A DNA stretch of 63,533 nucleotides from an uncultured Prevotella sp. (lineage in GTDB: Bacteria; Bacteroidota; Bacteroidia; Bacteroidales; Bacteroidaceae). Shown here one piece after another: positions 51,072-58,437 of the stretch. Numbering within the stretch: position 1 is the first letter of the stretch; every line of letters starts with the position of its first letter. Under the pieces are notes generated by a model, which saw only the letters and a program-made list of their open reading frames with translations, was not told where the DNA came from and made no database searches. The position numbers were made by a program, and so were the translations under genes. The stretch spans positions 1-63,533 of the forward strand of contig CAKPYB010000016.1 of the NCBI GenBank assembly GCA_934202525.1, read 5' to 3'.

Positions 51072-51391
51072 ACTAAAGTTACGCTTGTTGTTCATGTACG
51101 GAATGAAGCCCAAAAAGCTACCAGAAGCAGCACGCCCTGAAAGGGCAAAAAGCTACCAGAAGCAGCACGCCCTGAAAGGGCAGAAGCTCCTAGCCCAGGG
51201 CATCGCCCTGGGTATAATAGCAATCAGCAAGGCGCCCTGTAAGGGCAAAAGCTTTGTTTATTGCCTGGTATTTGAAAGCTTTTGCCCTTACAGGGCGACA
51301 AGTTTGCGCCCATGAAAACCCAGGGCGTTGCCCTGGGCTAGGAGCTTCTGCCCTTTCAGGGCGTGTGGAGCAAAAACTTGCGAAACTTGAG
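51072..51391 (+). repeat. Composite palindromic element, copy R6 (complete, with internal duplication)
   Basis: The longest copy, about 320 bp. Terminus A is decayed on the left (ATGTACGGAATGAAGCCC). Terminus B is intact on the right, ending CTTGCGAAACTTGAG. Near the left end, a unit of about 35 bp (AAAAAGCTACCAGAAGCAGC plus CGCCCTGAAAGGGC) is tandemly doubled at about 51112-51181. Confidence 0.85.
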
Positions 51392-51433
51392 TTGCTAATC
51401 ATAAAGTTCAAAATTCAAAGTTCAAAGTAAGAA

Positions 51434-52078
51434 ATGTTACATATAGAAAGATTTCAAGTAAACATGTTGCAGGAAAACTGCTACGTGGTGAGCGATGAGA
51501 CCAAGGAATGCGTCATCATCGATTGCGGCGCCTTCTATCCGGAAGAGCGCAAGGCTATTACACAATATATTAAGGAGAACCAGCTCAAGCCTGTTCACCT
51601 GCTCGTAACCCATGGCCATCTTGACCATAACTTCGGCAACAATACCATCTACCAGGAGTTCGGACTGAAGCCGGAAGTATCGGCAGCAGACGAAAAACTG
51701 ATGAAGGGACTCGCCAAGCAGGCAGAAACCTTCTATCAGATGCAACTCGATTACCAGTTTCCGCCTATTGGCAGATTCTTCGAAGATGAAGAGGTCATCA
51801 AGTTCGGCAACCACGAGTTCCAGGTCATCGCCACTCCGGGCCACAGCAGCGGTTCCGTCACCTTCTATTGCGAGGCAGAGCACGTAGCCTTCACCGGCGA
51901 CACCCTCTTCCACAACTCTATCGGCAGAACCGATTTCCCTGGAGGCAGCATGTTCCGCATCATCAACAGTCTGCGCCATCTCGGTCAGTTGCCTGACGAG
52001 ACCCAGGTTCTCCCGGGTCATGGCGAATACACCAGCATAGGCGAAGAGCTCGCTCACAATCCATATATGGACCGTTAA
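51434..52078 (+). CDS. Metallo-beta-lactamase-fold hydrolase (glyoxalase II-like)
   Basis: 214 residues. The di-metal site is complete: THGHLDH (HxHxDH), TPGHSSGS, FTGDTLF and a final PGHG. The length and GRTDFPGG segment match the small YcbL/glyoxalase II-like group, which hydrolyse thioesters such as S-lactoylglutathione or related compounds in the cytosol. It lies 36 nt before ruvC. Confidence 0.92.
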   Translation: MLHIERFQVNMLQENCYVVSDETKECVIIDCGAFYPEERKAITQYIKENQLKPVHLLVTHGHLDHNFGNNTIYQEFGLKPEVSAADEKLMKGLAKQAETFYQMQLDYQFPPIGRFFEDEEVIKFGNHEFQVIATPGHSSGSVTFYCEAEHVAFTGDTLFHNSIGRTDFPGGSMFRIINSLRHLGQLPDETQVLPGHGEYTSIGEELAHNPYMDR

Positions 52079-52113
52079 AACAGCATTCTAAAAAGTCAGG
52101 AGATTTATCAGCG

Positions 52114-52689
52114 ATGATCAAGAAATCGAATACAGAGAAGATCATTCTCGGCATTGACCCCGGAACCAACGTGATGGGCTATGGCGTAATCCGCATCATC
52201 GGCAACAAGGCAGAACTGGTGGTGATGGGCGTCATCGACATGCGCAAGGAGAGCGATCCCTATCTCCGGCTGGGCAAGATCTTCGACCGCGTAACCGGCA
52301 TCATCGACAGCTATCTGCCCGATGAGATGGCCATCGAAGCCCCCTTCTTCGGCAAGAACGTGCAGTCGATGCTCAAGCTGGGCAGAGCGCAGGGAGTAGC
52401 CATCGCAGCCGCCATTCATCACAGCGTTCCTATCCACGAATATGCGCCGCTCAAAATCAAGATGGCCATTACCGGACAGGGACAGGCTTCGAAGGAACAG
52501 GTGGCGGGAATGCTGCAGCGACTGCTCCATATTCAGCAAGACGAAATGCCGAAGTTCATGGACGCTACCGATGCGCTGGGGGCAGCCTACTGCCACTTTC
52601 TGCAGATGAACCGCCCGGAGACCGACGCCAAGCACTACAGCAGCTGGAAAGACTTTGCAACAAAGAATCAGAGTAGAATAAAAAAATAA
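52114..52689 (+). CDS. ruvC: Holliday junction endodeoxyribonuclease RuvC
   Basis: 191 residues. Catalytic acids are in ILGIDPGTNVMGYGVI (Asp), AIEAPFFGKNVQS (Glu) and FMDATDALGAAYCH (two Asp). It resolves recombination intermediates with RuvAB. The ABC ATPase gene starts 5 nt after its stop, so the genes are cotranscribed. Confidence 0.96.
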   Translation: MIKKSNTEKIILGIDPGTNVMGYGVIRIIGNKAELVVMGVIDMRKESDPYLRLGKIFDRVTGIIDSYLPDEMAIEAPFFGKNVQSMLKLGRAQGVAIAAAIHHSVPIHEYAPLKIKMAITGQGQASKEQVAGMLQRLLHIQQDEMPKFMDATDALGAAYCHFLQMNRPETDAKHYSSWKDFATKNQSRIKK

Positions 52690-52694
52690 GAGAG

Positions 52695-54185
52695 ATGCAA
52701 AAGATTATTAGCATTAAAAACGGTGTTACCCGTATGCCAGAATGGCGTATGGCAGAACCCGTAAACTTCGAGGCGTGCGATGGTGAGCACATCGCTATCG
52801 TAGGTCCGAACGGTGGAGGAAAATCAATGTTTGTCGACATCATCGTAGGTCGCCACCCACTCCTGATGCACGACCCTGATTACGATTTCTCACCTAGTCA
52901 GAAAACAATGGTGAGCGACAACATCAAGTATATTACCTTCCGCGACTCCTACGGAGGCGATAACGACCGCACTTATTTCCTGCAGCAGCGCTGGAACCAG
53001 CTCGAGATAGACGAGAACACGCCTATCGTAAAGGACAAGCTGGAAGAAGCCTACCAGATGGCTGGCGAAGACACTCCAGAGCGCAGAGCCCTGCAGCAGC
53101 ACATCTACGAACTCTTCCACATGCAGCACCTGATGGACAAATACACCATCCTGCTCTCAAGTGGCGAGCTCCGCAAGTTCAAACTTGCCTCTACTCTCTT
53201 CTCAGAGCCTCGCGTGCTCATCATGGACAATCCGTTTATCGGACTCGATGCTGAAACCCGCGACCAGCTCAAGGAACTGCTCAAGACCCTCTCTTCAGAG
53301 CGAGCCCTGCAGATTATCCTCGTACTGAGCAAGAGCGATGATATTCCTGATTTCATCACCCACGTGGTAGAAGTGAAGAATATGAAGGTTCTGCCTAAGG
53401 TAACCCTCGCCGAATATCTTGCCGGCAGAGAATCCGTGCCTGCCCATGTGCTAAGCCCGGAGTTGGAACAGGCTATCGTAGACCAGCCTTACAGCGACCG
53501 CGAATATCACACCCAGGAAGTGGTGAAGATGAACAAGGTACGCATACAGTATGGCGAGCGAATCATCCTCAATGACCTCGACTGGACCGTGATGAACGGC
53601 GAGCGATGGGCTTTGAGCGGACAGAACGGAGCCGGAAAGAGTACACTCCTCAGTCTGGTCTGTGCCGACAATCCGCAGAGTTACGCCTGCGACATTACCC
53701 TCTTCGACAATCCTCGAGGCAGCGGCGAGAGCATCTGGGACATCAAGAAACACATCGGCTACGTATCGCCTGAGCTTCACCGCTCTTACCAGCGCGACCT
53801 GCCAGCCATCCGCATCGTAGCAAGCGGCCTGATGGATTCCGTAGGTCTCTATGTAAAGCCGAAGGAAGAAGATATGGACAAGTGCCGCTTCTGGATGAAA
53901 GTCTTCGGACTGGAAGGTCTTGAAGACCGTGGTTTCCTGAAGCTCTCCAGCGGCGAACAGCGCCTCGTGCTCCTGGCTCGTGCCTTTGTCAAGGACCCGG
54001 AACTGCTGATTCTCGATGAGCCGCTCCACGGACTCGACAACCGCAACCGCCGTCTTGTAAAAGACGTCATCGAAGCCTTCTGTCGCCGCCAGAACAAAAC
54101 CATGATCATGGTAACGCATTATAAAGAAGAATTGCCAGCGTGCATCGACCACAGCATCTTCCTCATGCGCCACACCAACGATTAA
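52695..54185 (+). CDS. ModF-like tandem ABC ATPase
   Basis: 496 residues, two ABC domains, no membrane part. NBD1 has Walker A GPNGGGKS and signature LSSGELRKF, but Walker B is LIMDNPFIGLD with Asn179 in place of the catalytic Glu. NBD2 is intact: GQNGAGKST, LSSGEQRLV, LILDEPLHGLD. The layout resembles ModF (PhrA) of E. coli, whose function is still unclear. One silent and one active ATP site would make the protein asymmetric. It follows ruvC by 5 nt. Confidence 0.9.
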   Translation: MQKIISIKNGVTRMPEWRMAEPVNFEACDGEHIAIVGPNGGGKSMFVDIIVGRHPLLMHDPDYDFSPSQKTMVSDNIKYITFRDSYGGDNDRTYFLQQRWNQLEIDENTPIVKDKLEEAYQMAGEDTPERRALQQHIYELFHMQHLMDKYTILLSSGELRKFKLASTLFSEPRVLIMDNPFIGLDAETRDQLKELLKTLSSERALQIILVLSKSDDIPDFITHVVEVKNMKVLPKVTLAEYLAGRESVPAHVLSPELEQAIVDQPYSDREYHTQEVVKMNKVRIQYGERIILNDLDWTVMNGERWALSGQNGAGKSTLLSLVCADNPQSYACDITLFDNPRGSGESIWDIKKHIGYVSPELHRSYQRDLPAIRIVASGLMDSVGLYVKPKEEDMDKCRFWMKVFGLEGLEDRGFLKLSSGEQRLVLLARAFVKDPELLILDEPLHGLDNRNRRLVKDVIEAFCRRQNKTMIMVTHYKEELPACIDHSIFLMRHTND

Positions 54186-54215
54186 AAAGAATTGATAATT
54201 AATAATTTCAGAAAG

Positions 54216-54725
54216 ATGAGATACATAATATTATTATTTGCGCTCACCCTCAGCATAGCTAAGGCAAGCGCCCAGGATGTATTAAACGAGGTGCTCCGCA
54301 CTTCTGATGCAATCATCAACGACACCACGAAGAGCATGGACGAGCGCCGTACAGCCCTCTTCAAGTTTGACGCGATGACCTACATGCGCAGCAAGATTCT
54401 GCCTCCGTATGTAATGCTCGACAAGAATCTGAGCAAGGACACCCTGAACGTCAAGGTTCGCTATCTCAATGAGCAGGCCTACGCCATGAGCGTATATATT
54501 ACGCTCTACCAGAAGCGCCTGAAGGAGGCTTCAAACAAGAACAAGCCGCTCGTAACCCAGTTTTTCAAGCAAGCAACCATCGACCACAAGGCATTTAAGG
54601 ATGCAGATACAGAGTTTACCCTGGCTTATTACAACACCCCGGATGTTCCTACTCCTTTCTGCCTCGACTGCGATTGGGTTTCAACCTTGGCTTTTATCCG
54701 CAGCATCGACTGGTCAAAGCTTTAA
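54216..54725 (+). CDS. Secreted protein of unknown function
   Basis: 169 residues from MRYIILLFALTLSIAKASA, a clear signal peptide; the ATG at 54192 is less likely. The mature part is helical and charged with a Cys pair near the C-terminus (FCLDCDW). I do not recognise a domain. It starts 30 nt after the ABC ATPase and probably ends that transcript, as a terminator follows. Confidence 0.8.
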   Translation: MRYIILLFALTLSIAKASAQDVLNEVLRTSDAIINDTTKSMDERRTALFKFDAMTYMRSKILPPYVMLDKNLSKDTLNVKVRYLNEQAYAMSVYITLYQKRLKEASNKNKPLVTQFFKQATIDHKAFKDADTEFTLAYYNTPDVPTPFCLDCDWVSTLAFIRSIDWSKL

Positions 54726-54751
54726 GAATCAAAGCATATTTCAGACGAATA

Positions 54752-54823
54752 TGGTCTTCATAAGACCAGCTAAAACAGACCTCTTCCTTAGCGAATGACG
54801 CGTTGTGGAAGAGGTTTTCTTTT
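54752..54823 (+). terminator. Tandem hairpins and terminator
   Basis: A small hairpin TGGTCTTcaTAAGACCA (54752-54768) is followed by ACCTCTTCC (54779-54787) pairing with GGAAGAGGT (54807-54815) and a TTTTCTTTT tract. Confidence 0.8.
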
Positions 54824-55485
54824 AAAACACACTATTTTTTCTTCATTTGGAAGATAATAAACTAAGGGGAAATGGTCTGTTTTCGGCTATTTTTAGCCTA
54901 ATTTCTCGCAAAAAGAGGGAGATAACTGCTGAAAGATACTGAAAAATGCGATTATAATACTTAGTCCTTTCAGAGAAATTTTGAGTGCTTTTGTAAAGAA
55001 AAGACACATATCCTGCTTACGTGCGTTTACCAAACGACTCTAAAAATCAGCTACATAAAACTTAATGACCTAACGTCAATATTCCAAGAATATAAATAAT
55101 CTTTACCCTCATAATACCGAAATAAAAAGAGGCAAAATGCAATAAGAATATTGCATTTTACGAAGAAAAAATGCGAAATATGGGGGTTAGGAAGATGTTT
55201 TACCCCCTCTCCTAAGGGTGTAAAATGCCCCTCCTCAGACATAAATCTGTCTCAGACTTGACGTATTTTTGACAAATTCGAGGGGTAAATAAGGGGTAGA
55301 ATGAGGTAAAGAGAGGAGAAAAAGCAATGCAAGAACTCATTTCCGGCACTAGAGAATGTAGATTATACTTATACATAAAAACATTAATAGCAACTTTAAT
55401 ATACTGGTATAAATGTGTAATAAACAACTAATTACGATGCGTTACCTTATTTACTGCAAGTCTTTAAAACAGAAATATTCTATCC

Positions 55486-55638
55486 GGTCATTAAGGTCAA
55501 GGTCATTAAGGTCATTAAGGTTTCGGGGGAAAAACATTTTCCTATAGTATATATATAAATAATATTTATATATACTATAGCTCAAAATGACCGATTCCCA
55601 TTTTCTTAATGACCTTAATGACCTTGACCTTAATGACC
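55486..55638. repeat. Giant imperfect palindrome, copy B
   Basis: The left arm is CGGTCATTAAGGTCAAGG with two further GTCATTAAGG units. The right arm mirrors it and ends CCTTAATGACCG. The centre (55542-55580) is an AT-rich palindrome opening CTATAGTATATATA and closing TATATATACTATAG. Confidence 0.88.
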
Positions 55639-55783
55639 GCTTTTTCACGTTTCTTCAGCTACCTTCAATGCGTATTTTCCTGTTTTACTATGTTTCTGCA
55701 ATAAAGCTCAGATAGAAAACGATAGAAAGCATTATCTATCAGCTACTTACGCTATTTCCGGAATAGAAAGTTAGGGTAAAAGC

Positions 55784-55814
55784 TTGCATTCCGCCCGAAA
55801 ATGTTGTATCTTTG
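55784..55814 (+). promoter_or_regulatory. Promoter of the module B leader
   Basis: TTGC (55784-55787) and TATCTTTG (55807-55814) have a 19-bp spacer. It is the same arrangement as at 30331-30361. Confidence 0.8.
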
Positions 55815-55987
55815 CACCAGCAATCGAAGGAAATGCCTTAGGTGCCTGAAGGCGGTCTTCTCTTAAGACCAACACGGGTCATAAATGATGGCAGGCGCCG
55901 GTCATCAATGAAGACCCCGAAAACAGCAGGAACGGGGCGTTCTGGGGAGTTGCAAAACAAAGGACTCTAAACATACTACAAACGACT
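55815..55987 (+). promoter_or_regulatory. Structured 5' leader of the HU-like gene (module B)
   Basis: The 173-nt leader has hairpin GGTCTTctcttAAGACC (55854-55870), a competing AAGACCCCG (55911-55919), a TGATG/CATCA inner stem and a hairpin GGAACGgggCGTTCT (55929-55943), where copy A has GGAACGaggCGTTCC. The 8-codon ORF MMAGAGHQ (55885-55911) ends inside the competing stem. The 5' GCAATC and 3' GAGTTGC ends can close the structure. Confidence 0.68.
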
Positions 55988-56662
55988 ATGATTAATTACA
56001 GCATCGTAATGCGTAGCGTGAACGCAAATCTTCTGGAAATCAACCAGGCTAAGTCACGCATCAACCAGGCAAAGAAGGAGGGCAAGACTCCTGACCCAAA
56101 GGACCTGGAACTCGTGAAGACTGAGAAGCAGAACGCTTTCGCCATCTCGCAGTACACCGACATCATGACCATCGAGAAGTTTGCCAAGCACATCACCTCT
56201 CATGGTAGTGTTTATTCGAGAGCTGACATCAGCGCCATCCTCTACATCGCCGTAGACTGCATGCGTGAGATGTTGCTCGAGGGCAAGAAGATTCGTCTGG
56301 GCGACCTCGGTGATTTCTCTCTCCTTCTCACTTCGAAGGGTGCTGAGGATGCCGACAAGTTCACCTCGCAGAACATCACCGGTGTGAAGGTTCAGTGGGA
56401 GCCAGGTCAGGAGTTTAAGAACCTTCGCGATGACGCCGAGTTCAACCTCGTAGCCAGCCGCAGTGCTCAGGCAGCCGTTATCAAGGCGATTAAGGAGGGT
56501 AAGACCAACGTTGACCTCAACGCGCCAACTACTCCGGATAATACGCCAGGCGGTTCTACCCCAGGCGGTTCAAACACCGGTCAGACCGGCAGCGACGGCC
56601 AAGGCTCTGAATCAGGCGGCGGTACTACCGGCAAGGACGATACTGGCGACGGCCTTGAATAG
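55988..56662 (+). CDS. HU-like DNA-binding protein with low-complexity tail
   Basis: 224 residues. The first 165 or so match the long HU-like proteins of Bacteroidales: an N-terminal helical extension (NANLLEINQAKSRINQAKK), the HU core (TIEKFAKHITSHGSVYSRADISAILYIAVDCMREMLLEGKKIRLGDLGDFSL) and a beta arm region. The last 50 residues are Gly/Ser/Thr/Asp-rich and probably disordered. Architectural DNA binding is inferred from the family. It is usually followed by a smalltalk ORF, as here, and often by an amidase gene, which is absent. Confidence 0.9.
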   Translation: MINYSIVMRSVNANLLEINQAKSRINQAKKEGKTPDPKDLELVKTEKQNAFAISQYTDIMTIEKFAKHITSHGSVYSRADISAILYIAVDCMREMLLEGKKIRLGDLGDFSLLLTSKGAEDADKFTSQNITGVKVQWEPGQEFKNLRDDAEFNLVASRSAQAAVIKAIKEGKTNVDLNAPTTPDNTPGGSTPGGSNTGQTGSDGQGSESGGGTTGKDDTGDGLE

Positions 56663-56714
56663 CCCAAGGATAGACTGGCTAGGTTGCTAGCCCCTAGCCC
56701 AGCCTATCCGCCCC

Positions 56715-56764
56715 CACAAAGTTAACATTTAACATTTAACACTTAACATTAAAAATCAAACGAA
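56715..56764 (+). repeat. TTAACAT periodic spacer before the small ORF
   Basis: TTAACATTTAACATTTAACACTTAACATT (a 7- to 8-nt period, about 56722-56750) leads to the start codon at 56765. Confidence 0.7.
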
Positions 56765-56860
56765 ATGAAAAGGGACTCTTGGAAAACAATTCTTCAGATA
56801 GCCATCAGCATTCTGACCGCTATCGCTACCACGCTCGGAGTAACGAGCTGCATGGGATAA
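56765..56860 (+). CDS. Smalltalk-type small protein (31 aa)
   Basis: 31 residues, beginning MKRDSWKTILQ, with a hydrophobic core IAISILTAIATTLGV and ending TSCMG. The pattern (W-K-x-I, hydrophobic stretch, TTLGVTSC) matches the tiny 'smalltalk' proteins annotated behind HU-like genes in Bacteroidetes. The Cys after a hydrophobic stretch resembles a lipobox, so a lipid-anchored or membrane peptide is possible. Its function is unknown. Confidence 0.82.
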   Translation: MKRDSWKTILQIAISILTAIATTLGVTSCMG

Positions 56861-56866
56861 AGAACA

Positions 56867-57087
56867 TGGAACTACGAATGTGGTTCAAGAACGGGCTGAA
56901 GGCCCAAAAGCTCCTAGCCCAGGGTATAGAAGCAATCAACAAGTCGCCCTGTAGGGCAAAAGCTTTATAAATTGACTGATATTTGAAAGCTTTTGCCCTT
57001 ACAGGGCGACATGTTTGCGTCCGTATTTACCCAGGGTGTTACCCTGGGCTAGGAGCTTCTGCCCCTTCAGGGCGTATGGGGTTCATC
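56867..57087 (+). repeat. Composite palindromic element, copy R7 (complete)
   Basis: About 220 bp. Terminus A is GAACTACGAATGTGGTTC followed by CGGGCTGAAGGCCC; terminus B is GCCCCTTCAGGGCGTATGG. The first CCCAGGG palindrome is truncated (CCCAGGGTATAG). The second (CCCAGGGTGTTACCCTGGG) shows a paired change relative to the usual CCCAGGGC/GCCCTGGG, from C/G to T/A. Confidence 0.85.
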
Positions 57088-57200
57088 CAGGTCATGAAGG
57101 GTCAAAGTCATGAAGGGTCATTATCATTTTCAATCCCCCAAGAATCCGGTCATTAAGGTCACGGTCATTTTCGGTCATTAAGGATTTTCGGGGGTTCAAA
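57088..57200 (+). repeat. Solo arm of the GGTCATTAAGG family, copy C
   Basis: TCATGAAGGGTCA units are followed by CGGTCATTAAGGTCACGGTCATT and GGTCATTAAGGATTTTCGGGGG. These are left-arm sequences of the giant palindromes without the mirrored right arm. It lies directly after R7. Confidence 0.75.
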
Positions 57201-57263
57201 ATGCAAATACACTGTGTGCGCAATTGAATTGACCGCTATGCGCATTTTAGATATATTCATTGT

Positions 57264-57299
57264 TTTGCACATAATAATCTTATGAATATTATGTGCAAA
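57264..57299. repeat. Perfect 13-bp inverted repeat
   Basis: TTTGCACATAATA (57264-57276) and TATTATGTGCAAA (57287-57299) are separated by 10 nt. There is no flanking T-run, so an operator or cruciform is as likely as a terminator. The remainder of 57200-57574 holds only the promoter at 57511 as far as I can see. Confidence 0.8.
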
Positions 57300-57487
57300 G
57301 TCGGTGATTATATTCTGAAAATCAACAATATAGCTAAAAGTCTGTCGCTATGTAGGCTGTCATTAAAATTTCATGAGACTATGCGAACCATGAATCATTG
57401 TTAATCTTGCTTAATTCTGTTTTTTACAACCCTCTGATGCTCTGCAATACTTACCTTCAGGTAACTATCTCACCCTTTTGTGCCTTC

Positions 57488-57518
57488 TTGTGAGTATGAA
57501 TTTCTTATCGTATCTTTG
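57488..57518 (+). promoter_or_regulatory. Promoter for the 57575 gene
   Basis: TTG (57488-57490) and TATCTTTG (57511-57518) have a 20-bp spacer. The leader is about 50 nt. Confidence 0.72.
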
Positions 57519-57574
57519 CACCCGGAAACAAGATAGAATATATCAATATCAATTAAAATTAAAAGACAGAAACA

Positions 57575-58408
57575 ATGAGAAAGGTTTTATTTGTTTTATT
57601 CAATCTCCTGACTGTTGCTGCAATGGCACAGACTAAGGGACGTTTTGAGGTTAAAGACCTCGGTAACTGCAAGTTGCACGTTTATTACACTAACGATGCA
57701 CTGGGTGATGCGAGCTACATCGTTGAGGGTAAAAGGGGGCTGGTAACAATGGAGCAGCCGCTGTTCAAAGACAATGTAGCAGAATTCGACGCTTACCTCG
57801 GCAAGTTGGGAAAGAAGGTAGTGAAACGCATCACAGACTATCATGTAGGCGGAACCGGAAATTATGATGTGGTGATGGCACAGGGTATGTCTGAATTCAC
57901 CCAAGGCCCCGTATATGGAGGCATGATGAAGAACTTTGCACAGACTTTCGGTGATGCGATAACCGCCCTGCCTACCGGCAAGGCTACAGAGGTGGCTTTC
58001 GGCAAGACAGAAAACTGGGCTGGCGTAAACTTCGAGTTCCGCCATGGAGCAACTACCGATTTTCCTGCCGCAAGCATCCTGATTGGCGGAAAGGCTTATT
58101 ACACCCATTGGACTCCGGCAAAGGCTCATGTAAGTAATCTGCAGATTTCTTCTCCTGCTGCCATCGATTCTGAAATAGCAGAAGCAGAAAAGTCTCTGGC
58201 TTCGGGCGCAACGCTGTTCATTGGAGGTCACGGTGGTGCTGCTACACGCGACGCTGTGGAATTCAAAATCACATATCTGAAAAAGATGAAAGAGCTGCTT
58301 GCTGCCAACAAGACTGCACAGGATTTCGTGGAAGCCATGAAGAAGGCATGGCCAGAATTGCCTGGAGAGGCAGGATTGACAGATCTGGGCAAGGCTCTAT
58401 ATAAATAA
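57575..58408 (+). CDS. Secreted metallo-beta-lactamase-like protein with degenerate metal site
   Basis: 277 residues with signal peptide (ending AMA-QTK). The MBL fold is recognisable in NCKLHVYYTNDALGDASYIVEGKRGLVTMEQP, in KKVVKRITDYHVGGTGNYDVV and in ASGATLFIGGHGGAATRDAVEFKITYLKKM, which resembles the PGHG-x8 ... Y-L tail of SoxH-type members. The HxHxDH box is lost: TDYHVGGTGNYD keeps only one His. It is probably a pseudo-hydrolase or uses another chemistry. The next gene starts 29 nt later, so cotranscription is likely. Confidence 0.85.
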   Translation: MRKVLFVLFNLLTVAAMAQTKGRFEVKDLGNCKLHVYYTNDALGDASYIVEGKRGLVTMEQPLFKDNVAEFDAYLGKLGKKVVKRITDYHVGGTGNYDVVMAQGMSEFTQGPVYGGMMKNFAQTFGDAITALPTGKATEVAFGKTENWAGVNFEFRHGATTDFPAASILIGGKAYYTHWTPAKAHVSNLQISSPAAIDSEIAEAEKSLASGATLFIGGHGGAATRDAVEFKITYLKKMKELLAANKTAQDFVEAMKKAWPELPGEAGLTDLGKALYK

Positions 58409-58437
58409 GGTTGTAGATTAAGGAATAAAATCGAATC

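Larger units (their letters stand above)
55085..55987 (+). other. Non-coding module B upstream of the HU-like gene
   Basis: About 900 bp, homologous to module A (29665-30537) in the same orientation. It has the TTTTACCC/GGGTGTAAAA hairpin (55198-55225), the giant palindrome (55486-55638), the GATAGA/TCTATC hairpin (about 55721-55740), the promoter and the leader. I see no credible gene. The preceding 54824-55084 is AT-rich with nothing recognisable. Confidence 0.85.

Noticed and set aside
55815..55950. 4.5S (SRP) RNA or tmRNA
   Set aside because: The conserved GGAAGG/AGCAG apical motif of SRP RNA and the tRNA-like ends of tmRNA are absent, and the element occurs twice.
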